Shown: positions 26,394 through 34,404 of the stretch, in pieces
How positions within the stretch are numbered: the first letter of the stretch is position 1
Layout: each line of letters opens with the position of its first letter
Assembly: GCF_036250675.1 (NCBI RefSeq)
Contig: NZ_CP109592.1
Coordinates: 3,224,001 to 3,288,000, forward strand
Length of the DNA stretch: 64,000 nucleotides
Source of the DNA: Streptomyces sp. NBC_01689
Lineage (GTDB): Bacteria > Actinomycetota > Actinomycetes > Streptomycetales > Streptomycetaceae
Direction of reading: 5' to 3'
Translations under genes and position numbers: made by a program
Notes under the pieces: generated by a model
The model's input: the letters and a program-made list of their open reading frames with translations, nothing else
Databases searched by the model: none
Told to the model about the DNA's origin: nothing

Positions 26394-27308
26394 CTACAGG
26401 AGGTCGCGCAGGGCCCGGTCGCGCACCATGAGGGCTGCCCGTTTGCCGGGCAGTTCGACCTCGGCGGAGAACCGGAAGCCCCCGCTCAGGAAGGCGGAGA
26501 CGGAGGGGATGTTGCGCAGGTCGGGTTCGGCCACGACCCGTGCGCAGGCCGGACGTCTGTCCAGGACGAGATCGGCGACGGTTCTCAGCAGGGCCGAGCC
26601 GAGACCGTGTCCGCGGTGGGCGACGCCTCCGATGAGCAGATGGACTCCGGTGTCGTGCGGGCGGGCCGGGTAGTGGCGGGCGAGCTGGTCGAGGTCCGCG
26701 CGGTAGATCTCCCAGTAGCTCATCGGGGTGCCCTCCAGCAGCCCGAGGCAGGGCACGCTGCGTCCGTCGCCGTCGGTCTGCCGCCTCAGGTGCTCCTCCG
26801 TGACCGACTCGGCTCCGGCCAGTTCCCAGAAGGCGGCGACGGCGGGGTCGTTCATCCACCGGGTGACGAGGGGGAGGTCGCGTTCCAGCCGCACCGGGAC
26901 CAGCTGGAAGGTGCCCACGGGCGTGTCGGTCGGCCCCCACTCGGCGACGCCGTCCAGCAGGTCGCCTCCGGCCGTGCCCACCGGACCGACCGACCCGACC
27001 GACCCGACCGACCCGACGGGGCCGGCAGACCCGACCGCTCCGGCCACCCGCGTCGCCCCCGCCGCGCCAGTCGACCCGCTCGCCCCCGTCCGCCCGGCGG
27101 ACCCCGTCGGCTCGGCGGACCCCGTCGGTCCGTCCGGCCCACCGGGGCCGGACGGTTCGGGGGCGCCGCCGAGCAGGGCCATCAGCTCCTCGGGCAGGCG
27201 CAGTTCGAGCGTGTCATCGCTGTCCGTGCCCGGGCCGGGACAGGGGTCCGCGCCGGGATCGGTCTCGGGGGCGGTACCGGCGTCGGTGCTCGCATCGGTG
27301 GGAGGCAC
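26394..27308 (-). CDS. GNAT acetyltransferase of siderophore type (RhbD/IucB-like)
   Basis: 304 aa. The C-terminal 180 residues match acetyltransferases of siderophore clusters: FQLVPVRLERDLPLVTRWMN at the start, YWEIYRADLDQLARHYPA in the middle, and HLLIGGVAHRGHGLGSALL as the acetyl-CoA binding motif. The N-terminal 120 residues are acidic and then a Gly/Ser/Thr/Ala/Pro/Val repeat with VGSVGSVGSVGPVG encoded by near-identical 9-base units (about 26990-27025). That part is probably a flexible linker created by slippage. GTG 27308 has GAGGAG upstream. It sits between the two synthetase genes. Acetylation of an amine or hydroxylamine of a diaminobutyrate-derived unit is the likely role. Confidence 0.82.
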   Translation of the reverse strand: MPPTDASTDAGTAPETDPGADPCPGPGTDSDDTLELRLPEELMALLGGAPEPSGPGGPDGPTGSAEPTGSAGRTGASGSTGAAGATRVAGAVGSAGPVGSVGSVGSVGPVGTAGGDLLDGVAEWGPTDTPVGTFQLVPVRLERDLPLVTRWMNDPAVAAFWELAGAESVTEEHLRRQTDGDGRSVPCLGLLEGTPMSYWEIYRADLDQLARHYPARPHDTGVHLLIGGVAHRGHGLGSALLRTVADLVLDRRPACARVVAEPDLRNIPSVSAFLSGGFRFSAEVELPGKRAALMVRDRALRDLL

Positions 27309-27347
27309 GGCGACGCTCCTCTCAGGAGACGGGATGGGTCGGGTCCT

Positions 27348-29282
27348 TCACGAAAGAAGGGGGTTGGCGACGGTGACGTAGACGGACTGGGTGTCGACGG
27401 GACCGACGAGTTCGTCGAGGCCGTGCAGTCGGGTGAGCAGGTTGGCCTTGCACCGCAGCACGGGCGAGTCGAGCAGCCGGGAGGGCAGGGGCGTGTCCAG
27501 GCGTCCCGGGCGCGCGGCCGCCGTGACGAGGAAGCGGCGGAACGCGGCGAGCAACAGCCGTTCGTCGGCGAGGCGTTGGGAGCCGAACGCGCCGATGAGA
27601 CCGAACACGTTGTTGATGGCGAGGTAGTAGGCGAAGCGTTCGTCGGTGACCTCGTCGCCGACGAAGGTGTCACTGCGCACGCCGATGCCGGGGAGCCTGG
27701 CGTCGAGTTCGGCGCGCCGTGACGCGCGGAAGTAGTAGCCCTGGTTGTCGCGGTAGCGTCCGCCGACGGGCCAGCCGTCCCGGTCGAGCAGGACCAGGGT
27801 GTTCTGCTGGTGGGCCTCCAGCGCGATCCCGGCCTCGCCGTCCAGCCAGAGCACGGGGCGGACGACCTGTTCCAGGTAGCGCAGGAACCACTCGGTGGCG
27901 ACGGCCCCACGGGGGCGGCCCGCGCGTCCCGCGAGCCGGGTGACGATCTCGGCGAGCCGGGACCGCATGACGGGCGGCTGCCCGGCGGAGGCGGGGGCGC
28001 CGGACCTCAAGTACGGGCGCGGCGAGACGAGTCCGGCGACGCAGGCGACGTCGTCCGTGGCGCCGAAGGGGTTGTGACGGATCATCACGTCGAGTCCGGT
28101 CAGGGGGGTGCCGTCGGGGGTGTCGACGGCGAGCCAGGCCGGGTCACGGACGATGTCGAAGCCCGGATGCGCGGCCTGCCACTGCTTGGACAGTCCGCCG
28201 CGCAGCAGGCGGTGGACCTCCACACCCCGGTGGAGCTCCTTGCGGAGGTTCTCCCGGCGGGAGTTGGTGATGCGCAGGCCCAGCGACAGCTTCAGCATGG
28301 CGGGGACGCCGGTGCGGTAGAGGGTGCGCACGGAGGACGTGGGGTGCCAGGGGGCGCCGTGCGGGCCGAGGTCCCGGAGCAGTCCGGTGTCGAGCAGGGC
28401 GGCGGTCGCGGGGCGGTGCCGGACCTCGCTCGTCTGCCAGGGATGCAGGGGCAGGGCGGCGTACCCGTCGGGCAGCGGCAGGCCGCTTCCGGCCAGCCGC
28501 TCGGTGAGCTGCGCCGCGGAGACGGGACGGCCGCGCTCCGTCCACGCCGAGTCGGACGCGAGCAGCGAGGGAGCGACCGCCATCCAGTGCAGCGGGAACG
28601 CCCCGCGCAACTCGGGCGAGTAGAGCGGCGTCTCGGCCTCGGAGAGCTCCTCCCGGCTCTTCGGCGTGGGGTGCAGCGGGTGTCCCAGCAGGAGTGCCTG
28701 CTCGGCCGCGAGAAAGAGGTCGGGGGTGTCGGCGGGCCGCTCTCGGCGGTCGCTGATGAACACCGCGGTCCGGCGTACGGAGTCGGCGACGCGTCCGACC
28801 AGGTCCGATCCGTCACCGACCAGGTCCGTAACGGGGGCGGCGGCGGTACGGGACGGGGGCGCCGCGGCTCCCTCCGGTGCCGGGTCGGGCATCGGCGTCG
28901 TGCCGGTGTCCGACGCCGTCTGGCGCGCGAGCAGCGCCGCCACGGTGACGGCGTCGGCGGGCGGTGCCCCGTCGGGCGCGTCGGCGAGATACGGGAGCCC
29001 GAAGCGGTGCCAGCCGGTCGGGGACCAGTACTGGACCGGGACCAGGAGCGAGGTGCCGCTGGCCGGGAGGGCGACGCGCAGGGTGCCGTCGTCGGGCGCG
29101 GCGAGGTCGTTCTCCCGTACCCAGCAGCGCAGCAGGTTCTCGACCGCCGCCGCCTGGGCCGCGACGTGGGCGGCGGGGTGGTCCAGCAGGTCGGTGGTGG
29201 CGCCGCGCAGCCGTTCGGCCTCCGCGGCTCCGCCCTTCTGCCGGGGAACCGATTCGGCGTCCGTGGCGAACGGGGCGTGCAT
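27348..29282 (-). CDS. IucA/IucC-family siderophore synthetase (second gene of operon)
   Basis: 644 aa from ATG 29282. Motifs include LPLHPWQTSEV, KLSLGLRITNSRRENLRKEL (nucleotide-binding region), IRHNPFGATDDV and LEAHQQNTLVLLD, the conserved His/Gln/Asn motif of the family. Start choice is uncertain. ATG 29282 has only a weak ribosome site. An in-frame TTG at 29342 has GAGGAA upstream, and an in-frame GTG at 29381 has none. It lies 324 bases after the aminotransferase and 39 bases before the acetyltransferase gene. Its EAHQQN motif differs from the PHGEN seen in the other synthetase, so the two probably catalyse different couplings. Confidence 0.88.
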   Translation of the reverse strand: MHAPFATDAESVPRQKGGAAEAERLRGATTDLLDHPAAHVAAQAAAVENLLRCWVRENDLAAPDDGTLRVALPASGTSLLVPVQYWSPTGWHRFGLPYLADAPDGAPPADAVTVAALLARQTASDTGTTPMPDPAPEGAAAPPSRTAAAPVTDLVGDGSDLVGRVADSVRRTAVFISDRRERPADTPDLFLAAEQALLLGHPLHPTPKSREELSEAETPLYSPELRGAFPLHWMAVAPSLLASDSAWTERGRPVSAAQLTERLAGSGLPLPDGYAALPLHPWQTSEVRHRPATAALLDTGLLRDLGPHGAPWHPTSSVRTLYRTGVPAMLKLSLGLRITNSRRENLRKELHRGVEVHRLLRGGLSKQWQAAHPGFDIVRDPAWLAVDTPDGTPLTGLDVMIRHNPFGATDDVACVAGLVSPRPYLRSGAPASAGQPPVMRSRLAEIVTRLAGRAGRPRGAVATEWFLRYLEQVVRPVLWLDGEAGIALEAHQQNTLVLLDRDGWPVGGRYRDNQGYYFRASRRAELDARLPGIGVRSDTFVGDEVTDERFAYYLAINNVFGLIGAFGSQRLADERLLLAAFRRFLVTAAARPGRLDTPLPSRLLDSPVLRCKANLLTRLHGLDELVGPVDTQSVYVTVANPLLS

Positions 29283-29606
29283 GCCTGGTTCCGCTCGGTC
29301 GGGGGTGGCGAAACGGCCGTCGGGTGCGGGGGTGGGGTTCAAGAGGGTTCCTCGGGGGGTCGTTCGGGCTCGTGCGGCCACGGGCCGGGGTGGGGCGGTA
29401 CGGGGAGCGCGGATTTCCCGGCGCTCCCGGCTGGTCGGGGTGGGGGCGACCCGAGCTGTGGGGGACGTCGGGGCGGGGCCGGGGGTGCGGGGCTGAGGGT
29501 CCGCCGGGCCGGCCGGTGCGCCCCCGGCACCGTCTCCGGCCTCACCGTCGCCCAGGAGGCCGGCACCGCGCCGCCGGCCCGCGGGACCGGCGCCGCCCTC
29601 GGGGCC
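29283..29606. other. Gap between aminotransferase and synthetase genes
   Basis: 324 bases, very GC-rich, with an 8-base stem hairpin (GGGAGCGC at 29403-29410 with GCGCTCCC at 29421-29428). It may act as a partial terminator or RNA-processing site inside the operon. Part of the 3' side may be coding if the synthetase starts at TTG 29342. Confidence 0.4.
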
Positions 29607-31019
29607 TCAGCCCGATCCCCCGCGCGCCACCGAGCCCATCGCGTCCGCCAGCCGGTCGAGTACCGCGGCCGTCTGTTCGTCGGTGATCGTCAGGGGTGGC
29701 AGAAGCCGCACGACGGCGCCGTGCCGGCCGCCGAGCTCTACGATCAGGCCGCGGCGCAGGCAGGCGCGCTGCACGGCGGCCGCCAGTTCCGGAGCTGCGG
29801 CCCGGGGTCCGTCGGCGGTGGCGCCCGACGGCCTCTCGGGGTCCACCAGTTCGACGCCGATCATCAGACCCCGGCCGCGTACGTCACCGATGAAGTCGAA
29901 CTCCCGGGCGAGGGAGCGGAGTTCGGTGATCATGCGGGTGCCCAGGCGCGCGGCGCGCTCCGCGAGCCGGTTCTCGCGGACGTACGCGAGGGTCGCCGCG
30001 CCCGCGGCCATGGCGAGCTGGTTGCCCCGGAAGGTGCCGGCGTGGGCGCCCGGCTGCCAGACGTCGAGGTCGTCGCGGTAGACGACGACCGCCAGCGGGA
30101 GGCTGCCGCCGATGGCCTTGGACAGCACCATCACGTCCGGGGTGATCCCGCTGTGCTCCACCGCCCAGAAGGTGCCGGTACGGCCCACCCCCGTCTGGAC
30201 CTCGTCCGCGATCAGCGGGATGGACCGGGCCGCCGTGATCTCCCGCATCCGCCGCATCCAGGCGTCCGGCGCGGGAATCACCCCGCCCTCGCCCTGGACG
30301 GGTTCGAGGATCATCCCGGCGGGCAGCGGCACCCCGGACTTGGTGTCGTCGAGCACCGACTCCGTCCAGCGCGCGGACAGTTCGGCGCCCCGCTCGCCGC
30401 CCTCGCCGAAGGGGCAGCGGTAGTCCTGGGGGTACGGAAGCCGGGCGACCCTGACCTCGCCCGCGCCGCCCGACGCAGCGAGCGCTCCCGCCGTCATCCC
30501 GTGGTAGGCGCCGGTGAACGCGAGCAGCCCGGTGCGTCCGGTGGCCGCGCGCACCAGTTTGAACGCGGCCTCGACGGCGTCGGTCCCGGCCGGTCCGCAG
30601 AACTGCACCCGCGCCCGGGCGGCGAACTCCGGTGGCAGGGTGCGGAACAGTTCGGTGGTGAAGGCGTCCTTGACGGGGGTCGCGAGGTCGAGGACGTGCA
30701 GCGGTGCCCCGGAGTCGAGGACTTTTCTGATCGCCTCCAGGACCACCGGGTGGTTATGGCCGAGGGCCAGGGTCCCCGCGCCGGAGAGACAGTCCAGGTA
30801 GCGGCGGCCGTCCGCGCCCTCGATGGTCAGCCCTCGTGCCCGTACGGGAACGATCGGCAGGGCGCGCGCGTAGGTGCGAGCCGCCGACTCACGCGCGGAC
30901 TGGCGCCGCAGAATCCCCTCGTGCGCCGCGCGCGCCCCCTCGGAGGCACCCGGCGAACCCTCCCGTGTCTCCTCGGGCTCGCGCCCCGCCGGCACCACCG
31001 CAGACTCGGTCACCGCCAC
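29607..31019 (-). CDS. Diaminobutyrate-2-oxoglutarate aminotransferase, siderophore type
   Basis: 470 aa class III pyridoxal-phosphate aminotransferase. It makes L-2,4-diaminobutyrate from aspartate semialdehyde and glutamate. The opening block TYARALPIVPVRARGLTIEG and DCLSGAGTLALGHNHP resemble RhbA-type enzymes of siderophore clusters. The cofactor region IPLIADEVQTGVGRTGTFW and the Lys motif VMVLSKAIGGSLPLAV are intact. GTG 31019 has GGGAGG 10 bases upstream; a second in-frame GTG at 31013 is possible. As first gene of the siderophore operon it supplies the diamine unit. No matching diaminobutyrate decarboxylase is present nearby. Confidence 0.87.
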   Translation of the reverse strand: MAVTESAVVPAGREPEETREGSPGASEGARAAHEGILRRQSARESAARTYARALPIVPVRARGLTIEGADGRRYLDCLSGAGTLALGHNHPVVLEAIRKVLDSGAPLHVLDLATPVKDAFTTELFRTLPPEFAARARVQFCGPAGTDAVEAAFKLVRAATGRTGLLAFTGAYHGMTAGALAASGGAGEVRVARLPYPQDYRCPFGEGGERGAELSARWTESVLDDTKSGVPLPAGMILEPVQGEGGVIPAPDAWMRRMREITAARSIPLIADEVQTGVGRTGTFWAVEHSGITPDVMVLSKAIGGSLPLAVVVYRDDLDVWQPGAHAGTFRGNQLAMAAGAATLAYVRENRLAERAARLGTRMITELRSLAREFDFIGDVRGRGLMIGVELVDPERPSGATADGPRAAAPELAAAVQRACLRRGLIVELGGRHGAVVRLLPPLTITDEQTAAVLDRLADAMGSVARGGSG

Positions 31020-31328
31020 GACTTCAGGTCCTCCCGCTGTGCAGAGGCGAGTTGGGCGGGAGGCACTGAACGCACGGTGCAGGCCCCCCGTACATACCAA
31101 CGACGGGACAGGCGTGGGGAAGCGGGTGATCCCGAAGATCCTTGCCGTGACGGAACCGTTGCCGTCCCGTGGGAAGTCCCCCACAGCGAGCGCATAGTGT
31201 GTGGTGCCGTTCAGCGATGTCGAACGGTCGCCGGTCCCGGCCGGCCGGCCGCCGCCCGGGGTCCCGTGCCAGGGGTTCCGGTTCGGCGGATCCCGACCAA
31301 GTCTCTTACGCCCAGGGGGAGTCACACC
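31020..31328. other. Divergent region between siderophore operon and peptidase gene
   Basis: 309 bases. I looked for a DmdR/DtxR iron box (TTAGGTTAGGCTAACCTAA-like) and found none. A 6-base inverted repeat CCGTTC-N9-GAACGG lies at 31207-31227, and a direct repeat CCGTTGCCGT-like occurs near 31145-31165. Control of the siderophore operon by iron is therefore not evident from this stretch. Confidence 0.4.
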
Positions 31329-32558
31329 ATGCGATCCATACGCCCGCCCTTCACCGCCCGACGGGGGAGGAGCGCGCGCCGCACGACCTCCCCCGTCCTG
31401 GCCGCGGTCGGCCTGGCCGCGACCCTGGCGCTGACCGCCACCGCCTGCGGTTCGGGCGACAGCACGGCGAGCGACCGGCCCGCCACGCCCGCGTCGCAGA
31501 ACGGCGACGACAAGATCAAGATCCCGGACGACATCAAGAACAAGCTCAAAGAGCACGGGATCGACATCGACAAGTGGAAGAACGGCGCCTGGAAGAACTG
31601 GGACAGGGACGACTGGCTGCGCGAGGCCAACGACTTCGTCAACCCCATCATCAAGGGGCTGTGGAACCCGGACCGGATGCGCGACGCCGACGATCCGGAC
31701 AAGAACAAGGGCGTCGACGAGAACGACCTCTCCGGTGACCAGGGGGTCACCGACCCCACCCCGGCCCCGGTCGAGGCGAAGGCCGTGCGTCCCGCGTACC
31801 ACGACAGCGTTCCCGTGGCGGGGAAGGTGTTCTTCGACTCCCCCGAGGGCACCATGGTCTGCTCGGCGACCGTGGTCGAGGACCCGGCGCATCCGGGCAA
31901 GTCGAACCTCGTGTGGACGGCGGGCCACTGCGTGCACGCCGGCAAGAAGGGCGGCTGGTACCGCAACATCGCCTTCGTGCCCTCGTACAACAGCGCCGGG
32001 AAGACCTCCGCCGAGCTGCAGAACGCCGACCGGACGGAGGTCGCTCCGTACGGTGTCTGGTGGAGCGACTGGGCGCAGACCTCGGACCAGTGGATCGAGC
32101 ACGGCGGGCCGACGGGCGGTCAGGGCGCGCCGTACGACTACGCGGTGCTGCACGTGACGCCCGAGAAGGGCGGCGACGGCACGTCCCTGGAGGAGACGGT
32201 CGGTGCCGCGCTCCCGGTGGACTTCGACGCTCCGGCCGTGCCGAAGGTCGCCGGCATCACGGCGACGGGCTATCCGGCGGCGGCACCGTACGACGGCCAG
32301 AAGATGTACCAGTGCACGGACCGGCCGGGACGGCTCTCGGTCGCCCAGGCGGACCCGACGATGTACCGCATCGGGTGCACCATGACCGGTGGCTCCTCGG
32401 GCGGCGGCTGGGTGGCGGCCGGCTCGGACGGCAAGCCCGCGCTGGTGTCCAACACCTCGATCGGCCCGGTCAGCGCGGGCTGGCTGGCCGGCCCGCACCT
32501 GGGCGACGTGGCCAAGGGTGTGTACGACTCGGTGAGCAAGAAGTTCGCGGGGCGGTAG
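31329..32558 (+). CDS. Exported trypsin-like serine peptidase, probable lipoprotein
   Basis: 409 aa. The N-terminus has Arg-rich residues 1-18, a hydrophobic stretch (LAAVGLAATLALTATAC) and Cys about position 40, a likely lipoprotein signal though the -3 residue is Ala. A charged Lys/Asp-rich spacer follows. The protease domain holds the triad: His in WTAGHCVH, Asp in YDYAVLHV, Ser in TGGSSGGGW. The substrate is unknown; the fold matches V8/trypsin-like peptidases common in Streptomyces. ATG 31329 has AGGGGGAG upstream. It is divergent from the siderophore operon and convergent with hflX across a hairpin. Confidence 0.85.
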   Translation: MRSIRPPFTARRGRSARRTTSPVLAAVGLAATLALTATACGSGDSTASDRPATPASQNGDDKIKIPDDIKNKLKEHGIDIDKWKNGAWKNWDRDDWLREANDFVNPIIKGLWNPDRMRDADDPDKNKGVDENDLSGDQGVTDPTPAPVEAKAVRPAYHDSVPVAGKVFFDSPEGTMVCSATVVEDPAHPGKSNLVWTAGHCVHAGKKGGWYRNIAFVPSYNSAGKTSAELQNADRTEVAPYGVWWSDWAQTSDQWIEHGGPTGGQGAPYDYAVLHVTPEKGGDGTSLEETVGAALPVDFDAPAVPKVAGITATGYPAAAPYDGQKMYQCTDRPGRLSVAQADPTMYRIGCTMTGGSSGGGWVAAGSDGKPALVSNTSIGPVSAGWLAGPHLGDVAKGVYDSVSKKFAGR

Positions 32559-32624
32559 CGCGACGGGCGTGAGCGGGCCGCGCGGCGGCCCGCGGGAACC
32601 GCTCGCGGCCGAACCGGAGGCCGG

Positions 32625-32671
32625 ACGTACGGAGGCCCGCCTCCTGTGTGCGGGGGCGGGCCTTCGTACGT
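32625..32671. terminator. Bidirectional hairpin between peptidase gene and hflX
   Basis: A 17-base stem with one G-U pair (32625-32641 with 32655-32671) and a 13-base loop lie between convergent genes, 50 bases from the hflX stop. Confidence 0.78.
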
Positions 32672-32720
32672 GCGGGGACGGGAACCCTTCGGTCGGGCAC
32701 CCGCCGGTCGGGAACCGGGT

Positions 32721-34214
32721 CTACAGCGCGGGCGCCGGGACGTACGGCGCGAGATCCGCCGCCAGTTCCTCGTGGACCCGTACCTTGAGCAGCGTGCCCT
32801 CCGGGGTGTGCTCCTCGGAGATCACCTCGCCCTCGGAGTGGGCGCGCGCGACGAGCCTGCCGTGCGTGTACGGCACGAGCGCCTCGATCTCGACCGAGGG
32901 ACGCGGCAGCTCGTTGTCGATGAGCGCGAGCAGCTCGTCGATGTTCAGGCCGGTGCGGGCCGAAACCGCGATGGAGCGCGGTTCGATCCGCATGAGCCGC
33001 TGGAGGACCAGCGGGTCGGCCGCGTCCGCCTTGTTGATCACCACGACCTCGGGGACGCCCGTGGCGCCGACGTCACGGATGACCTCGCGCACGGCGGCCA
33101 GCTGCTCCTCCGGCGCCGGGTGCGATCCGTCGACCACGTGCAGGATCAGGTCGGAGTCGCCGACCTCCTCCATCGTGGAGCGGAACGCCTCGACCAGGTG
33201 GTGCGGCAGGTGCCGTACGAAGCCGACGGTGTCCGCGAGCGTGTAGATCCGCCCGCTGGGCGTCTCGGCGCGGCGCACGGTCGGGTCCAGGGTGGCGAAC
33301 AGTTCGTTCTGCACCAGGACGCCCGCGCCGGTCAGCCGGTTGAGCAGGGAGGACTTGCCGGCGTTGGTGTAACCGGCGATGGCGACCGAAGGCACCTTGT
33401 TCCGGCGTCGCTCCTGGCGCTTGATCTCGCGGCCGGTCTTCATCTCCGCGATCTCCCGGCGCATCTTCGCCATCTTCTCGCGGATACGGCGCCGGTCCGT
33501 CTCGATCTTGGTCTCACCGGGACCTCGGGTGGCGAGGCCGCCGCCCTTGCCGCCGCCCATCTGACGGGACAGCGACTGGCCCCAGCCGCGCAGCCTCGGC
33601 AGCATGTACTGCATCTGCGCGAGCGCGACCTGCGCCTTGCCCTCTCGGGACTTGGCGTGCTGGGCGAAGATGTCGAGGATCAGGGCCGTACGGTCGATGA
33701 CCTTGACCTTGACGACGTCCTCGAGGTGGATCAGCTGGCCGGGGCTCAGCTCACCGTCGCAGATCACGGTGTCGGCGCCGGACTCCAGGACGATGTCCCG
33801 CAGCTCGTTGGCCTTGCCGGATCCGATGTAGGTGGCCGCGTCGGGCTTGTCGCGGCGCTGGACGACACCGTCGAGCACGAGCGCGCCCGCGGTCTCCGCC
33901 AGGGCGGCCAGCTCGGCGAGCGAGTTGTCCGCGTCCTGGATGGTTCCCGAGGTCCAGACACCGACGAGTACGACGCGCTCCAGGCGGAGCTGGCGGTACT
34001 CGACCTCGGTGACGTCCTCGAGCTCGGTGGAGAGGCCGGCGACGCGGCGCAGGGCCGCCCGCTCGGAGCGGTCGAACTGGTCGCCGTCCCGCTCTCCGTC
34101 GATCTCGTGGCTCCAGGCGACGTCCTCTTCCATCAGGGCATCGGCCCGAAGACCTTCGGGGTAGTTCTGCGCGAGGCTCTGCGCGTCCTGGGAAGGGGAA
34201 GAAGAGGAGGTCAT
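32721..34214 (-). CDS. hflX: GTPase HflX
   Basis: 497 aa. HflX binds the ribosome and splits stalled 70S particles under stress. The N-terminal domain has GVWTSGTIQDADNSLAELAAL and SGKANELRDIV. The glycine-rich linker GGGKGGGLATRGPGETK is characteristic. The G domain begins at VAIAGYTNAGKSSLLNRL, followed by DTVGFVRHLPHHLVEAF and NKAD. The N-terminal extension of about 70 residues is usual in Streptomyces. ATG 34214 has AAGGA 5 bases upstream. It is downstream of the M1 peptidase gene on the same strand, with 190 bases between. Confidence 0.95.
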   Translation of the reverse strand: MTSSSSPSQDAQSLAQNYPEGLRADALMEEDVAWSHEIDGERDGDQFDRSERAALRRVAGLSTELEDVTEVEYRQLRLERVVLVGVWTSGTIQDADNSLAELAALAETAGALVLDGVVQRRDKPDAATYIGSGKANELRDIVLESGADTVICDGELSPGQLIHLEDVVKVKVIDRTALILDIFAQHAKSREGKAQVALAQMQYMLPRLRGWGQSLSRQMGGGKGGGLATRGPGETKIETDRRRIREKMAKMRREIAEMKTGREIKRQERRRNKVPSVAIAGYTNAGKSSLLNRLTGAGVLVQNELFATLDPTVRRAETPSGRIYTLADTVGFVRHLPHHLVEAFRSTMEEVGDSDLILHVVDGSHPAPEEQLAAVREVIRDVGATGVPEVVVINKADAADPLVLQRLMRIEPRSIAVSARTGLNIDELLALIDNELPRPSVEIEALVPYTHGRLVARAHSEGEVISEEHTPEGTLLKVRVHEELAADLAPYVPAPAL

Positions 34215-34404
34215 TGGATCCTTACGTCGATGGGAGCACCGGTGCGTCGGTGGCGACGCCCGCTCGGCGACGGACCGCGCCCGTCTGTGGGAACAACGTC
34301 CGGGGCCACCGGGAGATTCCCGGACCGCGCCGGACCGGCCCTCCGCGGGGCCGCGCCGCCGACCTGGAGATGGTCGCACGGCACGGCCCGTCTCGTCATG
34401 CGAG

